Shown one piece after another: positions 17,007 through 26,045 of a stretch of 64,000 nt of DNA. Positions within the stretch are counted from its first letter, which is position 1; the number at the start of each line of letters is the position of its first letter. This stretch comes from Holophagaceae bacterium (GTDB lineage Bacteria; Acidobacteriota; Holophagae; Holophagales; Holophagaceae): positions 1 to 64,000 of the forward strand of contig JADJVL010000014.1 of assembly GCA_016710635.1 (NCBI GenBank). Reading direction: 5' to 3'. The translations under genes and the position numbers were made by a program. Under the pieces are notes generated by a model. The model was not told the DNA's origin, searched no databases, and saw only the letters and a list, made by a program, of their open reading frames with translations.

Positions 17007-17111
17007 AAGTCCAAGACCTGGCGGCAACGCCAGCGCCTCAAAAGACACTTCGACACCTCTTATGAGCTGCGGACGGCCAAGGCTGACGCCGATTGGGATT
17101 CGGCTGTTTAA
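17007..17111 (+). pseudogene. Gene fragment after ner, truncated by the insertion sequence
   Basis: A strong ribosome-binding site AAAGGAGG (16990-16997) is followed nine bases later by AAG at the place where ATG is expected. The frame then reads SKTWRQRQRLKRHFDTSYELRTAKADADWDSAV and hits TAA at 17109, inside the inferred IS end. The composition looks coding. I infer an early prophage gene whose start codon mutated (ATG to AAG) or which is otherwise dead, cut by the IS. No family is recognised. Confidence 0.4.
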
Positions 17112-17433
17112 ACCTTGGCCTCATGGCAGGTGTTCGCTGCGCCCATTCCTCAGACACAAGGAAGGCGGGCTTCGTCCACCCGCCTTTCCCGGACAACAGG
17201 AGCCTCTTATGAACTCCGAAGAGTAGTGTACGCCCGTCTTCGGATCTCGCAAGGATCAGGCACTCGGTAGAACACCTGCCGCACTGTGATCCTTGGGATG
17301 AGTTGTCCAAGGGCGGGCCCTTCGCCCATGACCTGTAACCCCGTAGGGGTACGAACTCTTCGACCTCTTTGGATCTCAAAAACAAGGGGCGGTCGCGACA
17401 CCGCCCCCAGTACAGCTTTCGAAAGGACGTCTC
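17112..17433 (+). other. Structured non-coding leader of the insertion sequence
   Basis: No convincing gene in these 320 bases, but several perfect inverted repeats. AAGGCGGG/CCCGCCTT lies at 17162-17186. CAAGGATCA pairs with TGATCCTTG about 40 bases later. There is a CCCC/GGGG hairpin near 17340-17350, and GGGGCGGT-CGCGAC-ACCGCCCC lies about 30 bases before the transposase start. The leader may limit read-in transcription or translation of the transposase; this is inference. Confidence 0.45.
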
Positions 17434-19026
17434 GTGAACGTCAGTAAATATTTTAGCACCCAACGGGTGCTCGGAGATGGTTTGCCTCGGATTCGGCAGC
17501 GTGCCTATCTCCAGGCAGCCAAGGATCTCCGAAAAATCTGGCAGGTCGAATCCATGCAGGCCTTCGGACCCGCGTTTGGTCAGAACCGCACTGCGCACCG
17601 TGCGATCAATGTCATGGCGGGCATGCTGTTCTCGACTGTCAGCGGAACCATCGCGGACTCAATCAGGGCACGGGGAACAGAGGAGTTGGATTCCAGCGCA
17701 GACACTCGTGTGCTCTGTCTGGAGCGTATGGCTCCTTCTCCGGTGCTGTTTCGCGGGGTGTTCAGGGCCGTGATCCCCTTCCTCCCAACGGAGGGACCTC
17801 TTTGCGTCGCTATCGACGACACAGTGTTGCCGAAACGCGGCAAGAAGATGGCCTTCACGCGGTGGTGTCACAACCCGCTTGTCCCTCCTTGGCAATACGA
17901 CGCGCTGATGCTGGGTCATCCCGTCTTCCATGCCGCGCTGTTGGTGCAGGATGCGGAGACCAAGAAGCCCCTGGCCATCACGCTGGCTTTTGACCCCGTA
18001 GAGGGACTGCCATCACACCTGAAATCCAAGCGCAACCCCCGGCGGCGTCGTAAAGGGGCAACGCGCCAAGACGGTGGGAACAAGAGGAGCGAAACACCGA
18101 AGAAGAAGAAGGGGCGCCCAACGAGGGAGGAAGCCGAACGCAGGAAGCGGGAACTGACAGCGCTCCGGCAGCGGTACCCCACTGCGCCGGATGTCGCGGT
18201 GGCGGCGATTACCCGAATTCGGGGATGGATGGACGAAGCCGGCATGGCGAACCGCCTTCTTGTCGTCGTTGGAGACAACAGCTACACCAATGCCACGGTC
18301 TTTTTCTCGCTGCCCCCTCGTTGTCTCTATATCGGGCGAGTGCGTCCGGATGCAACGCTTCAGGCCATTGGGCGGAAGACCCCAGGTGGGCATGCCTATG
18401 GGCCTGAGCTTCCAACACCGAAGGCCATGGGAGAGGACAAGAACATCAAGTCCCATGTGGGGCATTGCGTTTATGGAGGAGATACGCGCCCTGTGAAGTA
18501 CAAGGTGGTCGGTCCGGTCACGCGGAAAAACAGCACGAGGAAGACGCCTCTTCGCGTGCTGATCCTGCGCCCATCAGCGTACAAAGACGGGAATCGGGAG
18601 TCGTACTCGCACAAGGCGTACCTGCTGACCACCGATTTCAGTTTGCCTGCCATCGATCTCCTGGGCCTGTACCTCTTAAGATGGGCCATCGAGGTCAGCC
18701 ATAGGTCGGCCAAGACCAATGCCAAGATCGGCCAGGCTCAAGTCAGGGGACCGAAGTCCGTGTGTGGTGTCCACCCCGCCATGGCTGCCGCATTTGCGCT
18801 GCTTTGGGTCTGCATCCTGAAGTTGAACGGGGGTACGGCACGCACGGAAGTCTTCATGCCCTTGTCCTCATGGCAACAGGCTAATCACGACTGGAGACGC
18901 CGAAAGCGTCAGGCCGAAGGAAAGTCTGAACCGGTGTTCAGGGCTTCCCCGGTCGACCTGCTGTCCTTGTTCCGCGAAGCGATGTTCGACCGCTGGGAAC
19001 AAGGACTGCCGCGCATGCGGATGTGA
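17434..19026 (+). CDS. DDE transposase (IS4/IS701-like superfamily)
   Basis: 530 residues from a GTG with GAAAGGA upstream. RNase-H-like catalytic positions are visible: LCVAIDDTVLPKRGKKM (first Asp), LLVVVGDNSYTNA (second Asp) and LLRWAIEVSHRSAK (Glu in a YxxRWxIE-type motif). Between them is a long Lys/Arg-rich insertion (KSKRNPRRRRKGATRQ...KKKKGRP). It catalyses movement of its own element. Length and the insertion are larger than most IS4-group enzymes; exact family assignment needs a database. The frame is intact. Confidence 0.85.
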   Translation: MNVSKYFSTQRVLGDGLPRIRQRAYLQAAKDLRKIWQVESMQAFGPAFGQNRTAHRAINVMAGMLFSTVSGTIADSIRARGTEELDSSADTRVLCLERMAPSPVLFRGVFRAVIPFLPTEGPLCVAIDDTVLPKRGKKMAFTRWCHNPLVPPWQYDALMLGHPVFHAALLVQDAETKKPLAITLAFDPVEGLPSHLKSKRNPRRRRKGATRQDGGNKRSETPKKKKGRPTREEAERRKRELTALRQRYPTAPDVAVAAITRIRGWMDEAGMANRLLVVVGDNSYTNATVFFSLPPRCLYIGRVRPDATLQAIGRKTPGGHAYGPELPTPKAMGEDKNIKSHVGHCVYGGDTRPVKYKVVGPVTRKNSTRKTPLRVLILRPSAYKDGNRESYSHKAYLLTTDFSLPAIDLLGLYLLRWAIEVSHRSAKTNAKIGQAQVRGPKSVCGVHPAMAAAFALLWVCILKLNGGTARTEVFMPLSSWQQANHDWRRRKRQAEGKSEPVFRASPVDLLSLFREAMFDRWEQGLPRMRM

Positions 19027-19051
19027 GTTGCGGCGGAGAGGATGAAAAAAA

Positions 19052-19086
19052 GCAGGACGCATGCGGAATGCGTCCTGCTTTTTTTT
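19052..19086 (+). terminator. Intrinsic terminator of the transposase gene
   Basis: A perfect 11-bp stem, GCAGGACGCAT (19052-19062) with ATGCGTCCTGC (19068-19078), has a 5-base loop. An A run lies before it and eight T after, so it can act in both directions. Confidence 0.9.
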
Positions 19087-19153
19087 AGAGGAGACCCGCA
19101 CCAGGCCTGGATCTTTCTCAGAAACTTGAGTTATAAACAGCCTATAACGAGGG

Positions 19154-19180
19154 AAAAGGCCCCCGGAACGGGGGCCTTTT
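19154..19180 (-). terminator. Intrinsic terminator of the UbiD-family gene
   Basis: AAAAGGCCCCCG (19154-19165) pairs perfectly with CGGGGGCCTTTT (19169-19180) over a 3-base loop. It lies just beyond the stop of the UbiD gene, and T runs follow in both directions. Confidence 0.85.
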
Positions 19181-20647
19181 CTATAGTCCGTAGTCCTTCC
19201 ATCTCTCAGTGATCCGCCCGAGGATCTCCTCCGGGAAGGCCAGATCCCGGGGCCATTCCCGCCGGAAGCCGTCGAAGGCCTTGTTCTTCCGGGTGGCGTC
19301 GATGCCCACCTTGGAGCCGAAGGCGAAGCGGTCGGCGCTGTGGTCGAGGACGTCCAGAGGGCCGTCGGTGAACAGCAGGTCGCGGCGCGGATCCACATTG
19401 CTGGTGATGCGGAAGAGCACCTCCGTGAGGTCGTGGGGATCGATGTCCTCGTCGACCACCACCACGCATTTCGTGAACATGATCTGGCCCGTGCCCCAGA
19501 TGGCGTTCATCACCTTCTGGGGATGGCCGGGGAACTCCTTCCGCATGGAGATGACGACGAGGTTGTGGAAGGCGCCGGCGGCGGGAAGGTGCATGTCCCG
19601 GATCTCCGGGAGCACCATGCGCAGCAGGGGCAGGAAGATGCGCTCGGTGGCCAGGCCAAGGTAGGCGTCCTCCTGAGGCGGGCGGCCCACGATGGTGGCG
19701 GGGTAGATCGGGTGCTTCCGATGGGTGATGGCTTCGACATGGAGGACCGGATAGTCGTCCGCCAGGGAGTAGTAGCCCGTGTGGTCGCCGAAGGGTCCTT
19801 CCCGGCGCAGTTCGGCGGGATCCACCCAGCCCTCGATGACGATTTCCGAATCTGCGGGCACTTCCAGGTCGGAGGTCACGCACTTCACCATCTCCACCCC
19901 TTCGCCCCTCAGGAAGCCGGTGAACATGACTTCGGATAGGAAGGGCGGCAGCGGGGCCGTGGCGGCGTAGAGCAGGGCCGGGTCGCCTCCGAAGCTCACG
20001 GCGACGTGCATCCGCTCGCCGTCGGTGTAGCCGTGGCGGGCGCGGGCGCCGTCGTGGTGCATCTGGGTATGGAAGCCCAGGGTGCGCTCGTCGTAGACCT
20101 GGAGGCGGTAGAGGCCCATGTTGCGGCGGCCGTCCTTGTACCGCACGTGGCTCATCCCGAAGGTGATGAAGGGCCCGCCGTCCTCGGGCCAGGTGGTGAG
20201 CACGGGCAGTTCGGAGAGCTTCACCTGGTCGCCGGTCTTCACGACCTCCTGGCAGAGGCCTCTGCGCACGGTCTTCGGCATCCAGCCGCCGACGTCCGCG
20301 AGCATGGGCAGCATGGCGAGCTTGTCGAGGAAGCCCATGCCGGGCTTGGGCATAGCCTCCTGGATGAGGTGCTCGATGCGGTCGGCGATGGCGTCCAGGC
20401 CCCGGGCTTCCCGCTCGACGCCCAGGGCCATCTGCATGCGTTTGAGGCTTCCATAGGCGTTCATCACCACGGGGATCCCGTGGCCGGTGGGGTTCTCGAA
20501 GAGCAGGGCCGGGCCGCCGCCGGGCTGCTTGGCGACCCGGTCCGCGATGGCCCCCATCTCGAGGAATGGATCCACCTCGGCGGTGATGCGGCGGAGCTCG
20601 CCGACGGCTTCGAGCTGCTGGAGGAAGGACTGGAAGTCGCGGGCCAT
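19181..20647 (-). CDS. ubiD: UbiD-family prenylated-FMN decarboxylase
   Basis: 488 residues, the usual length for UbiD. Begins MARDFQSFLQQLEAVGELRRITAEVDPFLEMGAIADRV. It contains GPALLFENPTGHGIPVVMNAYGS and the EGPFGDHTGYYSLADDYPVLHVEAITHRKHPIYPATIVGRPPQEDAYLGLATERI block that forms the prFMN/metal active site, with the conserved E-x-PFGDHTGYY. It decarboxylates an aromatic acid, typically in quinone biosynthesis; the substrate here is not deducible. The start at 20647 replaces a longer reading because homology begins there. Divergent from the LytS-type kinase with an 88-bp gap. Confidence 0.9.
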   Translation of the reverse strand: MARDFQSFLQQLEAVGELRRITAEVDPFLEMGAIADRVAKQPGGGPALLFENPTGHGIPVVMNAYGSLKRMQMALGVEREARGLDAIADRIEHLIQEAMPKPGMGFLDKLAMLPMLADVGGWMPKTVRRGLCQEVVKTGDQVKLSELPVLTTWPEDGGPFITFGMSHVRYKDGRRNMGLYRLQVYDERTLGFHTQMHHDGARARHGYTDGERMHVAVSFGGDPALLYAATAPLPPFLSEVMFTGFLRGEGVEMVKCVTSDLEVPADSEIVIEGWVDPAELRREGPFGDHTGYYSLADDYPVLHVEAITHRKHPIYPATIVGRPPQEDAYLGLATERIFLPLLRMVLPEIRDMHLPAAGAFHNLVVISMRKEFPGHPQKVMNAIWGTGQIMFTKCVVVVDEDIDPHDLTEVLFRITSNVDPRRDLLFTDGPLDVLDHSADRFAFGSKVGIDATRKNKAFDGFRREWPRDLAFPEEILGRITERWKDYGL

Positions 20648-20735
20648 CCGTTCATCTTGCCATCCGTCGCTCCGATCGGGCCTTTGGTGCGCTATTCCGG
20701 GCGCGCCGCGCAGGGGCTGGCATGCTGGACGGGCC

Positions 20736-21716
20736 ATGCACCCCCGCGTCGAAAGCTTCCTCCGCGACCTGCCCTGGGCCGTCCTGCTGGGCGGGCTCCT
20801 GGGTGTCGGCCTGCGGGTGTCGGGCCTGGCGAACCACCTGGGCTACGCCCTTGCCATCTGCCTGATCTTCGCGGTGGTGATGTGGGCGGGCTTCCATCTG
20901 CTCCAGCCCTGGTACGGGCCCTCCGACGACCCGGCCATCCCGCCGGCCCGCGCCGCGACGGTCTCCATGCTGAAGATCAGCCTCCTCTACCTCGCCCTGC
21001 TGGCCCTGTGCTGGGGGCTCGTCTGGATCACCACCGGCCTCAACCTCATGGCCCGGCCCACCATGGGCATCATCACCTTCCTCATCGGCTTCGCCATCAC
21101 CCACTTCATGATGGCGAAGCACACCCTGGTGCACCTCGTGGAGAAGGAGCGCGCCCTGGCCCGGGAGGCCGCCCGCGCCAGCTTCCTGGGCCTGCAGGCC
21201 CAGCTCCAGCCCCACACCCTCTTCAATTCCCTCAACACCATCGCGGCCCTCATCCCCGAGGATCCCGCCCGGGCGGAAGAGGCCACCCTGCGGCTCTCGG
21301 CCCTCCTGCGGCGCATCCTCGCGGCCCTTGAGCTGCCCCTCTGGCCTCTGCGCGAGGAGTTCAGCCTCCTGGAGGACCTGCTGGCCCTGGAGGCCCTGCG
21401 TTTCGAGGGCCGACTCAACGCCGGCCTAAGCCTCGAGCCCGCCATGGCGGAGCGGCCGGTGCCCCCCCTCCTCCTGCTGCCCCTGGTGGAGAACAGCTTG
21501 AAGCACGGGTTCCGGCCCAAGGTTGGCGCCTGCTCCCTCCGGGTCGAGGCGGCGGAAGGCCGGGTGGTGGTGCGGGACGACGGGGCGGGGCGGGATCCTG
21601 AGGCCGCGGACGGCGTGGGGCTGCGCACGGTGCGGGAGCGCCTGGAGGCCCACGGCGGCGCCCTGACCTGGCTTCCGGTGGAGACGGGCTGCGCCGTGGC
21701 CTTGAGGCTGCCATGA
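20736..21716 (+). CDS. LytS/YehU-type sensor histidine kinase
   Basis: 326 residues. Four hydrophobic helices in the first 130 residues, then a His_kinase domain with the phosphoacceptor His160 in LGLQAQLQPHTLFNSLNTIAALI. A HATPase_c domain follows with LLLLPLVENSLKHGF (N box) and VVRDDGAGRDPEAADGVGLRTVRERL (G1/G2). There is no periplasmic sensor domain, as in minimal LytS-like kinases. It overlaps the response regulator start by four bases (ATGA), so it is translationally coupled. Confidence 0.92.
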   Translation: MHPRVESFLRDLPWAVLLGGLLGVGLRVSGLANHLGYALAICLIFAVVMWAGFHLLQPWYGPSDDPAIPPARAATVSMLKISLLYLALLALCWGLVWITTGLNLMARPTMGIITFLIGFAITHFMMAKHTLVHLVEKERALAREAARASFLGLQAQLQPHTLFNSLNTIAALIPEDPARAEEATLRLSALLRRILAALELPLWPLREEFSLLEDLLALEALRFEGRLNAGLSLEPAMAERPVPPLLLLPLVENSLKHGFRPKVGACSLRVEAAEGRVVVRDDGAGRDPEAADGVGLRTVRERLEAHGGALTWLPVETGCAVALRLP

Positions 21717-22462
21717 CCCTGCGCTACGGCATTGTCGAGGACGAGCCGCCGGCACGGTCCCGGCTCAAGCGGCTGATGGCCGAGGCGGCCCCGGGATCGA
21801 TCTGCGTGGCGGAGGCCGCGGACGGAGAAGCTGGCCTGGCCCTCCTGGGCGGGAAACCCCTGGACCTGCTCTTCCTCGACATCGAGTTCCCGCCGGAAGG
21901 GGCCTTCGGCCTGCTGCGCCGGGCCCGGGAGGCCGCCCTGGCGCTGCCGCCCATCGCCTTCGTGACCGCCTTCGACCAGCACGCGGTGGAGGCCTTCCGC
22001 TGGGCCGCCTGCGACTACCTCCTGAAGCCCGTGGAGGCTCCGAGGCTCCTCGAGACCCTGGCCCGGGTCCGGCCGAAAGGCGAAGGGCCGGACCTCGCCC
22101 TCGTCCTCCAGGCCCTGGAAGCCGCCCGCCGGGAGCAGGCGCCGGAACGGTTCAGCGTGCTGGTGAAGGGGCGCCTGCGCATCCTCCGCTGGGCCGACGT
22201 CTCCCACCTCGATACGGAGAACCGCCTCCTCTTCGTGCATACGCCGGAGGGCCGCTTCGTCCTGGATCGCAGCCTGGATGAGCTGGAGGGCCTGCTGGCC
22301 CCCTGCTTCGCCCGCACCCACCGCAGCGCCATGGTGGCCCTGGACCGGGTGAGGGAGCTGCTGCCGGACCCCGGCGGCACCGGGGAGCTGCGCCTCCTGG
22401 ACGGCACCCGCATCCCCGTCAGCCGGGACCGCATGGCGGAGCTTCGGAAGAAGCTGGGCTAG
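21713..22462 (+). CDS. LytTR-family response regulator
   Basis: 249 residues. Receiver with acidic pair Glu9-Asp10, phosphoacceptor Asp56 (LLFLDIEFP, with Phe-Pro replacing the more usual Met-Pro) and Lys105 (CDYLLKPVE). A LytTR DNA-binding domain runs from about 143 (ERFSVLVKGRLRILRWADVSHLDTENRLLFVHTPEGRFVLDRSLDELEGLL...FARTHRSAMVALDRVREL). Partner of the kinase just upstream; together they sense an unknown membrane or cell-wall signal. Confidence 0.93.
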   Translation: MTLRYGIVEDEPPARSRLKRLMAEAAPGSICVAEAADGEAGLALLGGKPLDLLFLDIEFPPEGAFGLLRRAREAALALPPIAFVTAFDQHAVEAFRWAACDYLLKPVEAPRLLETLARVRPKGEGPDLALVLQALEAARREQAPERFSVLVKGRLRILRWADVSHLDTENRLLFVHTPEGRFVLDRSLDELEGLLAPCFARTHRSAMVALDRVRELLPDPGGTGELRLLDGTRIPVSRDRMAELRKKLG

Positions 22463-22582
22463 GGACCCGGGAGCGAGGCTCCGCCGCTGGTCCGCCGGAT
22501 CCCGCCCTTGGTGCGTCGGGCGCGAAAGTCGGTCGCCAGGGCCGCGAGCCTGGGGATGGCCACGACGGCCTCCGGAGCTTCC

Positions 22583-23338
22583 ATGCGACCCAGCGCCCTC
22601 TTTCTCCTGCCAGCCTTCGTCCTCGCCGCCCAGGAGCCCGCGCCGCCCGCCGGGCTCGAGCGCATCGCCCGCCTCGACCTCGACGGCCTGCGCCAGCTCC
22701 AGGCGGTCCTGGCCCTGTCTACCGTCCCGGCGGAACGGAAGGCGTACGGGGAAGCCCAGGTCGCCTACCAGCTGGTGGCCATGACCCGGGCGAAGGATCC
22801 GAAGGCCGCCGAGGCCATGCTGGACCGGACCCTCAAGGTCCTCCAGGCGCGCCGGGATCCCGAAAGCCTTGCCCTGCGCGGGGCCTGCCTGGGCCTGAAG
22901 ATCGGCTTCCAGCCCGGCGCCGCCATGTCCCTGGCCCCGGAGGCGGAGGGGCTGTTCCGGGAAGCGCGGTCCCTGGCCCCTGCCAGTCCCAGGATCGCCC
23001 TCCAGCACGCCGTGCACGTCCTGCACACGCCGGAATTCTTCGGCGGCGGCGCGGCGCGGGCCTTGCCCCTTCTGGAGGCCGCCGTGCGGGCCGCGCAGGC
23101 CGAAGCCGCCCCCAAGGATCCCTGGGCCCCCGCCTGGGGAAGGGCCGAAGCCCTGGCCTGGCTGGCCCTCGCCCAGGCAGAAGCGGGACGGGCTCCCGCT
23201 GCCCGGGCCAGCGTGGAGGCCGCTCTGGCCCTGGATCCCGCCTACGCCTTCGCGCGGGGCGTGGTGAAGCCCAAGGTGGACGCGGCCCTGGCGAAGTCGA
23301 CGGCGCAAGCGCCGAAGGACCCGGACGGGAGCCGCTGA
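22583..23338 (+). CDS. Exported TPR-like protein paired with a TonB receptor
   Basis: 251 residues. Signal peptide (MRPSALFLLPAFVLAAQ), then helical repeat-like sequence rich in Ala/Leu (AYQLVAMTRAKDPKAAEAMLDRTLKVLQARRDPESLALRGACLGLKIG, and WGRAEALAWLALAQAEAGRAPAARASVEAALALDPAYAFA, a clear TPR unit). The start at 22583 has GGAG seven bases upstream. The stop overlaps the following receptor start (TGATG), so the two are coupled. Function is unknown; it may act in periplasmic handling of the receptor substrate. Confidence 0.75.
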   Translation: MRPSALFLLPAFVLAAQEPAPPAGLERIARLDLDGLRQLQAVLALSTVPAERKAYGEAQVAYQLVAMTRAKDPKAAEAMLDRTLKVLQARRDPESLALRGACLGLKIGFQPGAAMSLAPEAEGLFREARSLAPASPRIALQHAVHVLHTPEFFGGGAARALPLLEAAVRAAQAEAAPKDPWAPAWGRAEALAWLALAQAEAGRAPAARASVEAALALDPAYAFARGVVKPKVDAALAKSTAQAPKDPDGSR

Positions 23339-25464
23339 TGCTCTCGGCGCTGCTGCTGGCCGCCCTGGAGATCCGCGGCGCGGTGCTGGGCCCCGGCGGC
23401 ACGCCTCTGGCGGGCGCCACCGTCCAGGCCGGCGCCGCCCGGACCACCACCGACGCCAAGGGCGCCTTCCTGCTGCCCGGGACCACCGGCGGCCGGGTGC
23501 GCATCAGCGCGCCGGGCTTCAGCGCCCAGGAGCGGGAGGCCGTGGCCGGGGAAGCACTGCTGGTGCTCCTCGAGCCCGAAGGCCGGGGGGCCGTGGTGGA
23601 AGTGACGGAGGGTTCGGGCTATTCGAGCCAGGACGGCACTTCGTCTACCCTGTCGCGACTGGAGGTCTACACCACGCCGGGGGCCGCCGCGGACACCTTC
23701 CAGGCGGTGAAGGGCCTCCCCGGCGTCAGCAACGCCTCCGAGGGGGCCGAACTCTTCGTGCGCGGGGGCAAGCCCGACGAGGTCGGCATCTACCTCAACG
23801 GCGGGCGTCTGGCGCGGCCCTTCCATCACCCCAACACCCAGGGCGGCATCTTCGCCGCGGTGGACACGGCCCTGGTGACGAAGGTGGACTTCATCCCGGG
23901 GGGCTTCTCCGCCCGCTATGGCGACGCCCTCTCCGCGGTCCTGGACATCTCCACGGAAGTGGCCGAGCCGGTCCGCTCCACCCAGGTGATGCTCCTCATC
24001 CCGAGCCAGGGCGCCAGCCTGGACCGGCCCCTGGGCCCGGGCCTCCTACGCGCTTCGGTGCGCCGCTCGGATCCGGTGCTGCTGGACAAGTGGTATGGCC
24101 TGGCGCCCACCTTCGAGGAAAGCCCCCTCTCCACCGACGCCCAGCTCAACTGGCAGATGCCCCTGGGTGGCGCAGCCCGCCTCTCCGCCACCTTACTGGG
24201 CATCCGGGACCACCTGGCTACCACGGTGACCCTCGCCAATCTGCAGGACACCTACCGCAACCGCAACGACAGCCTTGTCGGGAGCCTCCAGGCCACGGGT
24301 ACCACCGGGGAGTCCTTCGTCTGGCAGCTGGTGGCCGGCCACAGCCGCTTCCACCAGGACTGGAGCTTCAATCGCTGGGGCATCCGGACCCGGGAGGCCA
24401 CCACCTTCCTCCGGGCCGAAGGCACCTGGATGGCCGGACCCGGACACACCCTGGAAGGGGGCCTGGACCGGGACCACACACAGCGCGACCCGAAGGGCGC
24501 GGTCCCCTTCGATCTGGCCAACTGGAACCCGGCGGCGGCCGGGCGGACCTTCGCCTACGCCTTCGACGCCGGGCGCACCGGGGCCTACCTGACCTGGCGG
24601 GCCGTCCTGGCGCCACGGGTGGGCCTCTCCCTGGGGGGCCGGGTGGACCGCTACGGCCTGCCACGGGAGAGCACCGGGGACCTGCGGGCCACCCTCTCCT
24701 TCCTGCTCCGGGAATGCAGCACCCTACGCCTGGCGGCGGGCACCTTCCATCAGGCGCCGCCCCTGGACCAGTTGGATCCCCATAGTGGCAACCCGGATCT
24801 GAGGCTCCTGGGCGCCACCCACTGGCTGGCCGCCTGGGATTCCACCTTCAAGGCGGGCGCGGCCACCTGGAACCTGCGGGTGGAGGCCTACCGGAAGGAC
24901 TACCGCCACCTCGTCGTGGAGGACCCGATCCTGCGCTATGTAAGCACCGGCCGGGGGGAGGCCCGGGGCCTGGACCTGCTGGTGAAGCGCAGCGCCCCAG
25001 GCTGGCGGGCCTGGCTCGGCTATGGCTGGTTGGACACGCGCCGGAGGGAAGGCCGGCAGGCCGCCTTGGGGCCCGTGCCCACGTCCGTGCCCCACAACCT
25101 CACCGCCGTGAGTATCCACACCCTCCGGCCGGGCCTGGAGCTGGCGGCCTCCTTCCGCTACGCCACGGGCGCGCCAGCCACCGCGGTGCTGGGCGCGACG
25201 CCGAATCCTGGGGGCGGTTGGGATCCGGTGGAGGGCCCGCGCTTCGGCGACCGGTTGCCGGCCTACGCCCGGGGCGACCTTCGCCTCACGCGGATCCGGT
25301 CCTTCCGGGGGGTGCGCACCGTCCTTTTCGCCGAGGTCATGAACGTCCTGAACCGCCATAACGCGGCCCGATACACCTACACTCCGGACTTCGCGACCCG
25401 GGGCGTCGAGGAGAGCTACTTCTCCCGGCGGATCCTGGTGGCGGGGGTGAACCTGGCCTGGTGA
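23338..25464 (+). CDS. TonB-dependent receptor
   Basis: 708 residues. A short signal-like start (MLSALLLAALEIRG) is followed by a carboxypeptidase-regulatory-like domain (VLGPGGTPLAGATVQAG...TDAKGAFLLPG). The plug has FQAVKGLPGVSNASEGAELFVRGGKPDEVGIYLNGG and VDTALVTKVDFIPGGFSARYGDALSAVLDIST. The barrel ends VAGVNLAW, a terminal aromatic typical of outer-membrane proteins. The N-domain begins almost at once after the signal, a compact arrangement. No metal or sugar neighbour identifies the substrate. Confidence 0.9.
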   Translation: MLSALLLAALEIRGAVLGPGGTPLAGATVQAGAARTTTDAKGAFLLPGTTGGRVRISAPGFSAQEREAVAGEALLVLLEPEGRGAVVEVTEGSGYSSQDGTSSTLSRLEVYTTPGAAADTFQAVKGLPGVSNASEGAELFVRGGKPDEVGIYLNGGRLARPFHHPNTQGGIFAAVDTALVTKVDFIPGGFSARYGDALSAVLDISTEVAEPVRSTQVMLLIPSQGASLDRPLGPGLLRASVRRSDPVLLDKWYGLAPTFEESPLSTDAQLNWQMPLGGAARLSATLLGIRDHLATTVTLANLQDTYRNRNDSLVGSLQATGTTGESFVWQLVAGHSRFHQDWSFNRWGIRTREATTFLRAEGTWMAGPGHTLEGGLDRDHTQRDPKGAVPFDLANWNPAAAGRTFAYAFDAGRTGAYLTWRAVLAPRVGLSLGGRVDRYGLPRESTGDLRATLSFLLRECSTLRLAAGTFHQAPPLDQLDPHSGNPDLRLLGATHWLAAWDSTFKAGAATWNLRVEAYRKDYRHLVVEDPILRYVSTGRGEARGLDLLVKRSAPGWRAWLGYGWLDTRRREGRQAALGPVPTSVPHNLTAVSIHTLRPGLELAASFRYATGAPATAVLGATPNPGGGWDPVEGPRFGDRLPAYARGDLRLTRIRSFRGVRTVLFAEVMNVLNRHNAARYTYTPDFATRGVEESYFSRRILVAGVNLAW

Positions 25465-25607
25465 GGGCCCCGGCCGGGGCGTCCCCTGGAATTCTCCGTT
25501 GAATTCCTTGGGCTTCCTTGGCATTCTGGTTGACCTGCTCGGCCTCGGGCCCCCCAAGCGCTTCCGTCTGGAATGCCGCCCCCGTGCCAATCCAATTCGA
25601 GGATTTC

Positions 25608-25919
25608 ATGTACGCCATCATCCACACCGGTGGAAAGCAGTACCGTGTCGCCGAAGGCGACATTCTCCGCGTCGAGCTTCTGGAAGCCGAGCCCAAGTCC
25701 GCCGTCACCTTCGACAAGGTGCTGCTGCTGGCGAAGGACGCCGATGTGACGGTGGGCGCGCCGACCGTCAAGGGCGCCTCGGTGGAAGCCGAAGTGCTGC
25801 GCCACGGCCGCCGCCAGAAGGTGACCATCTTCAAGAAGAAGCGCACCACCACCTACCAGCGCACCCAGGGCCACCGCCAGGGCTTCACCGAAGTCCGCAT
25901 CAAGGGCATCAAGGGATAG
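25608..25919 (+). CDS. rplU: Ribosomal protein L21
   Basis: 103 residues, the standard length. MYAIIHTGGKQYRVAEGDILRVELLEAE at the N-terminus and the C-terminal HGRRQKVTIFKKKRTTTYQRTQGHRQGFTEVRIKGI block, which contacts 23S rRNA, are diagnostic. GAGG precedes the ATG. It is followed by rpmA after 126 bases, the conserved pairing. Confidence 0.98.
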   Translation: MYAIIHTGGKQYRVAEGDILRVELLEAEPKSAVTFDKVLLLAKDADVTVGAPTVKGASVEAEVLRHGRRQKVTIFKKKRTTTYQRTQGHRQGFTEVRIKGIKG

Positions 25920-26045
25920 GCTTTTTCATCTGGGGATTCCGCGCTGCGCGCATACCTCCAGACCCCCGATGCTCGGGCGGGATGAACCCGCCCCCGCATC
26001 CTTCCTCATCGACCACCACCATCTGATTTCATTACGAGGTATGTC

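Larger units (their letters stand above)
17102..19142 (+). mobile_element. Insertion sequence carrying one DDE transposase
   Basis: The ends are proposed from an inverted match. GGCTGTTTA starts at 17102, and the reverse complement of the segment ending at 19142 (..TATAAACAGCC) also begins GGCTGTTTA. The nine-base match then degrades. About 2.04 kb in all. No clear target-site duplication is seen (flanks ATTC and TATA), so the boundaries could be off by a few bases or the element may be old or rearranged. It lies between a prophage-like regulator pair and the terminator of the UbiD gene. Confidence 0.55.

Noticed and set aside
17207..17401. Small minus-strand gene within the IS leader
   Set aside because: Sequence is dominated by inverted repeats and the translation has no protein-like features.
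20987..23308. 773-codon minus-strand frame over the LytS/LytTR genes
   Set aside because: Low-complexity Arg/Gly/Pro translation opposite clear two-component genes; no ribosome-binding site or homology.
25465..25607. Ribosomal-protein autoregulatory leader before rplU
   Set aside because: A GC palindrome follows the TonB receptor stop, but no recognisable L21 leader structure can be identified by eye.
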